Shown piece by piece: positions 56,482 through 64,000 of a stretch of 64,000 nt of DNA. The stretch comes from Capronia americana. Its lineage: Eukaryota > Ascomycota > Eurotiomycetes > Chaetothyriales > Herpotrichiellaceae. The translations under genes and the position numbers were made by a program. How positions within the stretch are numbered: the first letter of the stretch is position 1; each line of letters starts with the position of its first letter. The notes beneath the pieces were generated by a model. That model searched no databases, was not told the DNA's origin, and saw only the letters and a program-made list of their open reading frames with translations. Location of the stretch: assembly GCA_016110215.1 (NCBI GenBank), contig JADWQD010000010.1, positions 1,364,001-1,428,000 of the forward strand. The letters are read 5' to 3'.

Positions 56482-57212
56482 GGGAGCCTGCCAAATGCTG
56501 GGGTTGCAGGCATGAGGATTCCTGCGTTGAACCACCAGGGAAGGCAAAATCAGTCGCATGGAGTTTATAGCACGGAAACCGGAAAATGGTGTTTGCGGGC
56601 CTCAGCACATTGACTCGTCAGGTCGATGCCCTGGGGAAAAAAGGGTCGAACAGAAAAACATAGGATAGGATGGGACCAGTTAGCACGGCGCGGCATTCAT
56701 GGAAGAAGCTGGCCAGATCACATGGGTACATAGAAACCGAAACGGGACCAAAAGACAAATCTGAAATGAAACGGATCATAGAAAGCAAATTCCATTTGGC
56801 CGACCAAACATTGTTTGTCGGGGGTGTAAGATGGATGCCCTTGCAACAGGCGATTCGAACGGCCCGCTCTGGTAGTCTTCAGCTGGACGATGGCCAAGCT
56901 GTAGAGAGCAAGTCAAGAGGCCCATCTGAGTACAACAATCATACAGGTGAGGAGAGAAGTCTGAAATAGCTTCTTGGCATAGTTTCTCCGTCTTTGGGCT
57001 CACGTCGGACGAAATTATGCTCTCGAATAATCCGTATGACGTAGATGATGTAGTTGAAGGACTCGTCGATGCAGTGATCTTTGCAGCTTGGTCGCAGTTT
57101 GACTGTCGCATCTTGCCGCTGACGAAACGAGACAAGTTCAAGCAGCATGTGCTTTCACGGGCCTGCCCAGCTGTACGATCCGGCTCAAATCAAGGAAGAG
57201 ATTCTGCCTGTC
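56482..57212. other. Convergent 3' intergenic region
   Basis: Between the 3' ends of the secreted-protein gene and the PARP gene. A good isolated tRNA B-box-like word (GTTCGAATCG, minus strand, about 56853) has no matching A box or stems. No gene is seen. Confidence 0.5.
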
Positions 57213-59430
57213 CTAATTCATGCTGACTCGGAGAAGATATCGAAGTTTGATCTGCGCAACATCGTACACGATGTATTCATTGTACCTGCGAAAGTCTGTC
57301 AGCACACTTAGCCATTTGGCGGAGGTGAAATTTACATGAGGTAGGCACCAGGAACACTTGTCGGGCCTGGAGGCTTGCTGACAACGTCCGGCATCTTGAC
57401 ACCTTTGAGGCTCGGGTGGATGCAAGCAGCGTCTTTCCAGGCTTGAGGAGCGACCTGACCTTTACCCCAAGTAGATAAACGGTCCTCCTGCTTGCAACGG
57501 TCTCCAGCGTTATAGTCAGCGCCGGTCAACTCCAGCATCGGCGCACCCAATTCGGCCTCGCAAAGAAGCAGGATACCTGTGCCGCCGCTGATGCCTGCCG
57601 CGCAGTACCCAGCACTCTTCGAACTCATGTCAGCAAGATAAACGCCTTTGCCAAACATGTAGCCTGAAACGGGGGCTTCGGGTGGTGCAATGCGTAGCCC
57701 TTGGCTGAGAATACCACCAAAGTTCGAAGCTCGCGAACCATGCCAGAGCAGACGACGGTCACTCTTCGCTCCCAGTTTTGCGTAGGCTGATCTGTCGAGA
57801 CGGTCGAATTCGCCATTTCTTTCGATACGAAAAATGTCCTGAACCGTATACCGGATGTTGTGGGTGCCGCCGACTGACTTGGTCAAGTACTGGGAGATCT
57901 CGTTGTACTCTGAGGTTGCCGTGGTCAAGGGTGTCATCTCTTTCATACCAAGTCCTTGATATCGCGCATCCAGAATGTGGATGTCCTTGTGTTTCTGGAC
58001 CGAAGCGGACTTCATGATCTCGTTGGCGAGTTGCATATCTGTCAGTGCCTCCAGGAGACGGATTTCTTTCTGCGTAACAGTCAGTGAGAACCCGAGCCAC
58101 CGAGGGAGACGAGAAGGGGGAGCGATGATACCCTAATGGAATCCATATCGCGGAGTACAGGGACTTTGCGTCGACCAACGACGTGGGGAACGAGGGAGAA
58201 GTATTGATTGCTCCGGTCCGCAACAGCTTCGTTCTGGTTTTCCCCCATGGTGACGGCAAGAGTGGGATCGGCGACGAGAGAGGCCAGCTCCTTGAGAACT
58301 TCGTAGCCCTTGAGCAACGTCTTCTTGCTGAGCTTCCCTAGCGGCATCTTGTTTGCGTCGTAGTCAAGCTCAGCCATTGTGGCATTGAAATATTGCACGT
58401 TGAAGATAAGTTCCATCAAGCGTTGCACGGGCTCGTCAAGTTTGCTTGGAGCGAAGACATGGTCTTCTTCGTCGGCGTCGGCGTCGTCATCTTGGTCTGG
58501 CACAGGCGTCGCTTTCTCGTCCTCTTCGTCCGAGTCTTCATAATTCACTTCCAGGTAGACGTACTTGCCCTTCTTCGAGGGCCCATCTCGAACCTCCCAT
58601 GCAATACCACTCTTCTCCCTGAACTTAGCCTTGAACTGTGCAATGGCGAAAGAGGCGTCGCCATCTCCAAGCCACTTGTTTTGACCTCTCTCACCCACTC
58701 GACCCCAACGGGTCCAAGTCTTGAAAACGTCGTTGGATCTCAATACTTGCGCCCTGTAGAACTTGTTGTTGTTTTCACCGGCATCAGATTTGTTTAGAGT
58801 GGCATCGTAGATCACGCCGTCATCATCAATGTGCACCGTATAGCTTGAAGCAGAGGGGACTTGTTGGTCGACTGGAACTTTGATGGCGGACTTGGCATTG
58901 GTAGCAGCAGTGAGCGCAGGTGATTTCGTCGGGCCGGATTGCTTTGATTTCTTGGGTGGTACGAGGTCGTCCTCTTCATCGTCATCCTGTTGTCTGGCAC
59001 GCTTTGATGCCTTCTTGGCGGCGCTGGCTTTCCGAGGAGCTTGGCTTCTGTTGCCGTTGAGTGTGTCAACACCATTCGACGACGAATCGTCAGGTTTACC
59101 AAGAAGATAAGCATCAACATCGATAGGAGTGCTTGACGCTAGGGAGTCGGCAAGCCATTCGTAAGAGACGATAGAGGCGTTGGCATGCTTCTCAGTTTGC
59201 TTGATTCGATCAATCTTCTTGTCAAACTGAGCTTGAGAGGCAATCATATGAGTGCAGTCACTGGGCTTTGTCGTGTAAGATCCGCCGCAATTCGAGATGT
59301 CTTTCTTCAATTGAGAAACAGTTTTGTTTCCGAGCTCGGGATGAGCATTAGCAGTGTAAGAAGCAAATGAGATTGTAACGCCATCGAGAGACGGGACAGC
59401 TGGCTGAGGAGGCGCTTTGATGCGCGGCAT
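57213..59430 (-). CDS. Poly(ADP-ribose) polymerase with BRCT and WGR domains
   Basis: Three exons, 58132-59430, 57336-58069 and 57213-57285, give 701 residues. A BRCT domain (residues about 15-105, ending SYEWLADSL) is followed by a basic linker with KKASKRAR. The WGR domain is at about residues 225-330 (TWTRWGRVGERGQNKWLG), then the helical regulatory domain and the catalytic domain. The H-Y-E triad is complete: LLWHGSRASN (His543), FGKGVYLADMSSKSAGY (Tyr577) and YNEYIVYDVAQIKLRYLL (Glu681), the last restored by splicing the small final exon. It is a nuclear enzyme that builds poly(ADP-ribose) from NAD+ in the response to DNA breaks, like fungal PrpA/NPO. It is divergent from VMS1. Confidence 0.95.
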
Positions 59431-59771
59431 TTTCGCCTGAAGGTCTAGCAGGATTAGGAGAACTGAGATACGGCACGAAGACGAGAGACGAAGGAGCAAA
59501 CCTTTGTTTATGGCCTTTGTAGGTCTCACATGCACGTGAAGGGCAGCTGTGAGATTCGAGGCAGCAGCAACGGCGAAGTGGAAACTCCTCCAGGCGCGGT
59601 CAGGCACGACTGCGCTAGTGGGGTCGTCGCGTGATCACGTGGTGTTTGACGTCAGCTCCCCGCCTTCGCAGCGATCCAGTGGCGTTCGACTCATCCCAGC
59701 CTCGTCCGTGTAGCCAGAAAAAGGTATCATTCACAAGCCGCCAACCATTTCGAACATTGGACCCAACCGAC
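59431..59771. promoter_or_regulatory. Bidirectional promoter region, PARP and VMS1
   Basis: 341 bp between divergent start codons. It contains GTGATCACGTGG around 59628-59641, an E-box-like CACGTG within a palindromic context. No TATA box is obvious. Confidence 0.5.
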
Positions 59772-61721
59772 ATGGCTGACAAGAGTCAGGCCGAGACAAA
59801 CCCTTTTCTCCGACGGCCGCTCTACATCTATGACCTTCCTCCTGAACTGTTATCCACCCTTACACTCGCCGGGAAGGAACAGCCGCAGCCACAGGACCCC
59901 ATTCCCGTAGATGAACCTTCGAGTCGGCGCGCCAACCACAATGAAGACGGCGTTACGAGTTCGACTTCGTGTGCTTTGTGCAAACTCACATTCAACAATG
60001 TCCAAGACCAGCGGAATCACGTCAAGTCAGACTTCCACCGGTACAACCTCAAGTTGAGCATAAAGCAACAGCCTCCCGTCGACGAAGCAACCTTTGTGCG
60101 CCTAATCGGAGATTTGGACGAGTCACTGTCGGGCTCAGACTCGGACGACTCAGAGGATGAGGACGACGAGGGACCAAGAGATGGAGACAGCACACTCACA
60201 GCCTTGCTGAGAACGCAGGCCAAAATATCACACCAACAATCCAATGGCGACACAGAAGGCCCCAAGAAGCGTGGATTTGGAAATGCCCCTATGATATGGC
60301 TGTCAAGTCCAAAGGTGGGGGAGGATGTGGGTCTAGGGGTCTACAAGGCCATCTTGTCGCCAGAGGAGCAGGAACAAGCACCTACATCTCTGGTGGACAT
60401 CATTCAGAAGAAGCAACTGAAGCCCATGGTGGGAAAATCAAGTGGACAAGCGCAAAAGGATGCAACGCAGGCTGCCCAGAAAGATCCCCACTTCTTTCTG
60501 TGCATGATTGGTGGTGGCCATTTTGCAGCCATGATCGTATCATTGGTGCCAGAGCTACGGAAGGGGCCCGGCGGCGTCGAGGAACGCCATGCTGTCGTCA
60601 AAGCTCACAAGACATTTCATCGATATACCACGAGGCGGAAACAAGGGGGTTCTCAGTCCGCAAACGACAACGCCAAAGGCAATGCGCATTCCGCCGGATC
60701 ATCCATACGAAGGTACAATGAGATGGCGCTAGAGGCGGATGTCAGAGCTGTGCTACACGAGTGGAAAGGAATGATCGACACTGCCGAAGTATTGTTCATA
60801 CGTGCAACAGGAACTACCAACAGAAGGACGCTGTTCGGACCGTACGATGGCCAAGTCCTGAGAAGTACCGACAAAAGGATACGCGGTTTCCCATTCAGTA
60901 CCCGTCGAGCAACTCAAGCCGAACTTCTTCGTTCCTTCCAAGAGCTGACCAGGCTAAAGGTCGGCAAGCTGGTTGAGCCCGCACCAGTGAAGTTGTCCCC
61001 TGAGAAGGCTCCGAAGGAACAGAAAGCGAAACCTCAGGCGCCTAAGTTGAGCAAAGAAGAAGAGGCCGCACTGTTCCACACCACACAACTGCAAGCCCTC
61101 ATTAGGCGGTCGAAAGCACCGGGAGTCCTGCTCTACCTGACCAAGAACGAACTCTCCCCTGACTTCACCTTCTTCCCTGCTTCAGATCATCACCACGCTC
61201 CGACTCCGCTCCACCTCTCTGCATCCACGAATTCTCCTGCGCTCATTCTGGCGCTCCTGACCAAAGCCAAGGCCAACCCAGCGATCAGAAATGGCGACGG
61301 CAAGACGGCGTACGAAATCGCAGGAGACACCAAGACACGGGACGCGTTCCGCGTCGCTCGCCACCAACTAGGCGAAAACGCCTTCGACTGGGCGGCCGCC
61401 CACGTCCCCTCGGCTCTTTCCCAGGAGGAAGTAGATGCCAAAGCGGCACAAGAGAAGTCAGCCTCAGACGCTGCAGAAGCTCAGCGCAGACAAGCGGACC
61501 TAGAGAGGTTGAGGCAAGAAGAAGAGAAGCGCAACGTGGGTAGGATCGAGCGGAAGGCCGGCGCCGGCAAGACGCTTGCAGCGGCAGTGGAGAAGACGGG
61601 CGCTGAAAAGAGAGAAGAGGAGGTAAGAGGGTTGACGCCCGAGATGAGGATGAAGTTGGAACGGGAGAGGAGAGCAAGAGCTGCAGAAGAGAGATTGAAG
61701 CGCATGCAAGGCGGACGATGA
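59772..61721 (+). CDS. VMS1: Vms1/ANKZF1 peptidyl-tRNA hydrolase of ribosome quality control
   Basis: Single exon, 649 residues from the ATG at 59772. A C2H2 finger (CALCKLTFNNVQDQRNHVKS, Cys67/Cys70/His83/His89) precedes the VLRF1 release-factor-like domain. Its GSQ loop (KQGGSQSANDNAKG) puts the active glutamine at residue 295, the position reported for yeast Vms1. Two ankyrin repeats (TPLHLSASTNSPALILALLT, NPAIRNGDGKTAYEIAG) and a long coiled coil follow. The C-terminus RERRARAAEER fits the Cdc48-binding VIM consensus R-x5-A-A-x2-R. The protein frees stalled nascent chains from tRNA on 60S subunits and protects mitochondria. Confidence 0.96.
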   Translation: MADKSQAETNPFLRRPLYIYDLPPELLSTLTLAGKEQPQPQDPIPVDEPSSRRANHNEDGVTSSTSCALCKLTFNNVQDQRNHVKSDFHRYNLKLSIKQQPPVDEATFVRLIGDLDESLSGSDSDDSEDEDDEGPRDGDSTLTALLRTQAKISHQQSNGDTEGPKKRGFGNAPMIWLSSPKVGEDVGLGVYKAILSPEEQEQAPTSLVDIIQKKQLKPMVGKSSGQAQKDATQAAQKDPHFFLCMIGGGHFAAMIVSLVPELRKGPGGVEERHAVVKAHKTFHRYTTRRKQGGSQSANDNAKGNAHSAGSSIRRYNEMALEADVRAVLHEWKGMIDTAEVLFIRATGTTNRRTLFGPYDGQVLRSTDKRIRGFPFSTRRATQAELLRSFQELTRLKVGKLVEPAPVKLSPEKAPKEQKAKPQAPKLSKEEEAALFHTTQLQALIRRSKAPGVLLYLTKNELSPDFTFFPASDHHHAPTPLHLSASTNSPALILALLTKAKANPAIRNGDGKTAYEIAGDTKTRDAFRVARHQLGENAFDWAAAHVPSALSQEEVDAKAAQEKSASDAAEAQRRQADLERLRQEEEKRNVGRIERKAGAGKTLAAAVEKTGAEKREEEVRGLTPEMRMKLERERRARAAEERLKRMQGGR

Positions 61722-61907
61722 AACTTGACGATAGATGATACCCACGAAAAACTACACGGCATGTTGTAAAATCTACGCCGGACCTAAACAAGAACATGCA
61801 CCTATGCACCCCGTGTTCGTCATGACTGCGTGCTCGACATTTGCCCTGCTCAGGAAATATCCCAGATCGCATCACGCGCCTCCTCCGCGGCCCTCAACTT
61901 CTTGCGC

Positions 61908-63578
61908 TCAGACCACAATCTCATGCTCCTTGAACAGCGGGAAGTTCCTCATCAGATGGTCCCTCGCCTGCAGAAACTCGCGGTGCAGCACCTCCTTGTG
62001 CTTCTCGCTCCGAATGGTGATGTCGCATCTGTACGGCTGGGGCCGGATGTTGAAGCCCTCGGTGTAATTGTACGTGTCGTACACGACGCCCTTGGCCGGC
62101 CGGATGTCGAAACACCACAGCAGGTGCGCGACGGCGATGAAGAGGTTGTTGCTCGCGAGGTCGGCGCCGGGGCAGATGCGCCTGCCCCAGCCGAAGCTCG
62201 AGTGGCCGAGGCGCGACGGGTGGGCGAGGCCGTCGTTCTCGCGCGGCGTGCTGGCCAGGTATTCCTTGGGCAGGTAGCCCAGCGCGTGCGGGTCCGTGTC
62301 GAGGAAGCGCAGCGGGTTGAAGTGGTCCGGGTTCGGGTAGTACTGGGGGTTGAGGTTGATGGCCCAGCTGTTGCCCAGGATGTTGGTCCCCGTGGGGATG
62401 TAGTACCCCCGGTACGTGTCCGGCTCGGTGCTCGCATGCGGCGTCCCGCCCAGGACCGCGACCGGCCGCCAGCGCAGCGCCTCCTTGCACAGCGCGCGGA
62501 TGTACGGCAGCGAGGCCTCGTCCGAGTACAAGGGCAGACGGTCGCTGCCGACGACGGCGTCCAGCTCCGCGTGCGCCGCGGGCAGGACCTCCTGGTGGGT
62601 CACGAGCGCGAGGATCGTACTGCACAGCGTGCTGGCCGTGGTGTCGGCGCCGGCGCCGAAGATGCTGGCGGGGAGGCCGTTGAAGTCGCGCTCGCCGAGA
62701 AGCCCAAAGGTCGCCGGGTCGGCGGCGCGCTGCTCGAGCAATTGCTTGGCGAGGCTGTTGGCCAGAGGCGGCGCCCCGGGCTTCTTTGCGTTCTCCATGT
62801 CTTCGCGCACGTAGTTCATGAGTTGCTTGTCGGCCTGTTCGTTCTCGTCGCCCCAGCTGCGGACCCGGCGCTTCCAGGGGGCCAGCGCCTCGGGGATGCG
62901 TGCCAGGACCGGGAACGACTCGGCCAGATACCGGCCGGGCACGTTCAAGGACGCCATGATGTGCATTAACTTCAGCCGCTGGCGGATGATCGGGGATTGC
63001 ATGCTGTCGATGCGGTGGCCGTAGGCGATGGTGAAGACGATGGACGCCGTGAAGCGGTCGAGCAGGCTTTCAAAGTCCTGCGGGTTGTCGACGAGCATCT
63101 GACAGAGGCGCACGGCTTCGGCCTCTTGCACGGGCTTGTACTGTTGCAGGGCCTTCTGGGTGAGGACGCTGTGGAGGGCCTTGCGCCGTACCGACCAGTC
63201 CTTGCCGTACTTGGCCACCAGGATGCCGCTGTTTTGGCTGTAGATCTCGCCCATGACGACGAACCGCGGCCGCGAGCTGTACTTGTGGGAGCGCTTCTCG
63301 AGAAGCTCGGACGCGATGACAGGGTCGGAGATAATCACGGTTGGGCGACGGCCCAGCCAGAGCGTGAAGATCGGGCCGTACTTTTTCGACCATTCCTGGA
63401 ATTGGATCCACGGGTACTTGGACGGGATGTCGAATTTGTTGCCCACGAAGGGGAGCGGCTGAGGCCCAGGAGGCATACGTTTCCATAATATCACATCGTG
63501 GATCACCACACCGAGCACTCCCACGAGCAACAACGCTGTCACGCCCGCCCAGGCCCAGAAGATGGTCGCCCAACTCAT
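61908..63578 (-). CDS. Cytochrome P450 monooxygenase
   Basis: Intronless, 556 residues. An N-terminal membrane anchor (AWAGVTALLLVGVLGVVIHD) is followed by the Pro-rich hinge PPGPQPLPFVG. The I-helix AGADTTAST, the K-helix KEALRW (ExxR) and the haem loop SFGWGRRICPGADLA with the Cys ligand at about residue 469 are intact. It resembles fungal ER-bound P450s of the O-methylsterigmatocystin-oxidoreductase-like type. The substrate is unknown. The coding region is markedly GC-rich compared with its surroundings, which opens long antisense shadow frames. No other secondary-metabolism gene is visible in the window; a cluster, if any, would lie beyond 64000. Confidence 0.93.
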   Translation of the reverse strand: MSWATIFWAWAGVTALLLVGVLGVVIHDVILWKRMPPGPQPLPFVGNKFDIPSKYPWIQFQEWSKKYGPIFTLWLGRRPTVIISDPVIASELLEKRSHKYSSRPRFVVMGEIYSQNSGILVAKYGKDWSVRRKALHSVLTQKALQQYKPVQEAEAVRLCQMLVDNPQDFESLLDRFTASIVFTIAYGHRIDSMQSPIIRQRLKLMHIMASLNVPGRYLAESFPVLARIPEALAPWKRRVRSWGDENEQADKQLMNYVREDMENAKKPGAPPLANSLAKQLLEQRAADPATFGLLGERDFNGLPASIFGAGADTTASTLCSTILALVTHQEVLPAAHAELDAVVGSDRLPLYSDEASLPYIRALCKEALRWRPVAVLGGTPHASTEPDTYRGYYIPTGTNILGNSWAINLNPQYYPNPDHFNPLRFLDTDPHALGYLPKEYLASTPRENDGLAHPSRLGHSSFGWGRRICPGADLASNNLFIAVAHLLWCFDIRPAKGVVYDTYNYTEGFNIRPQPYRCDITIRSEKHKEVLHREFLQARDHLMRNFPLFKEHEIVV

Positions 63579-64000
63579 TCTTATTCAAGACTTTCAGGAC
63601 AACGCTAACCGATGCAGCTGTACGTGTCCGTCACGGTCACTTGGATGTCCGGAGTTCGAGCAGCCACGAAGAAGAACGACGACTTGGGTTCGAGCAATCA
63701 CGAAGAAGGAACGACAACTTACAGCGACGAAGTGAACTTCACAAACTCTTCAGAAGCTCGGGAGATTCTAGTAGGTTGTGCGTAGAAGAAATCTGCGACA
63801 CACCGGCACTGTACCGGACTGAATCCGTTGTATCCCCTCACCACGGAGGAAAGAAGAAGCATTTCGGCGAGCTCTAGTGTTAGCCAATTGCGCCGCTGGC
63901 GACGCCGAGTAAAGGCTCGTCGTTCCATTGGAAGATGGACGCCGCCACTTCAGTTGTGGTGCCTTGATGGAGGAAGAGATCCGCTTGTCGTGGGGTCGCT
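63579..64000. other. Upstream region of the P450, window edge
   Basis: Contains a diverged direct repeat (GGTTCGAGCA..CACGAAGAAG-type words at about 63649-63672 and 63686-63709). No gene is seen before the window ends. Confidence 0.45.

Noticed and set aside
61830..62969. A 379-codon plus-strand open frame
   Set aside because: It lies exactly opposite the P450 coding sequence and arises from its high GC content; the product is a featureless Val/Arg/Gly-rich string.

Overview
The window is nuclear DNA from a filamentous ascomycete (Pezizomycotina). Genes carry short GT-AG introns, mostly 45-100 nt with CTAAC-like branch sites. The gene set includes an MCM1-type MADS factor, an AXL2-like polarity protein, mannitol-1-phosphate dehydrogenase, a fungal Zn2Cys6 factor, an NCS1 permease and a PARP, which budding yeasts lack. 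I cannot place it below subphylum from sequence alone. All exon structures were assembled by eye from splice signals, frame and family motifs.

Layout. 1-101: 3' end of a membrane protein. 1.1-6.6 kb: a short-chain dehydrogenase, MCM1 with a long pyrimidine-rich leader, and a peroxisomal (C-terminal SKL) enoyl-CoA hydratase. 6.6-8.0 kb: a cluster of simple repeats. 8.1-16.9 kb: a second short-chain dehydrogenase, a Zn2Cys6 regulator and, divergent from it, an NCS1 purine/pyrimidine-type permease; this trio could be a small metabolic module. 17.8-20.7 kb: mpdA and a SUR7/PalI membrane protein. 22-26.3 kb: MZT1 (a tiny three-exon gene), a GNAT acetyltransferase and the AXL2-like protein. 26.8-31.0 kb: a PP2C phosphatase with a GC-AG intron, then choline-phosphate cytidylyltransferase. 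31.8-38.0 kb: RPS23, a coiled-coil protein of unknown function divergent from it, a NIPA/DUF803 transporter and a single-pass membrane protein.

38-46.6 kb is gene-poor. It holds a decayed DUF7702-like membrane gene, AT-rich DNA with palindromes, and ORFs I cannot recognise. 46.6-48.3 kb: a HAL4/SAT4-type kinase. 48.8-51.4 kb: a possible unrecognised spliced gene and a stretch of low-complexity DNA with a G-quadruplex motif. 51.5-63.6 kb is gene-dense: CBF5 divergent from a Derlin, a secreted alanine-rich protein with ten N-glycosylation sequons, PARP divergent from VMS1, and a cytochrome P450.

Most recognised genes are housekeeping: transcription, translation, rRNA modification, lipid synthesis, ER and ribosome quality control, polarity and microtubule nucleation. 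Two of them, the Derlin and Vms1, carry Cdc48-binding motifs. The less ordinary material is the repeat-rich and decaying intergenic DNA, a 9-bp motif confined to intergenic regions, the sequon-rich secreted protein, and the possible regulator-dehydrogenase-permease module. I found no clearly novel multi-gene system.
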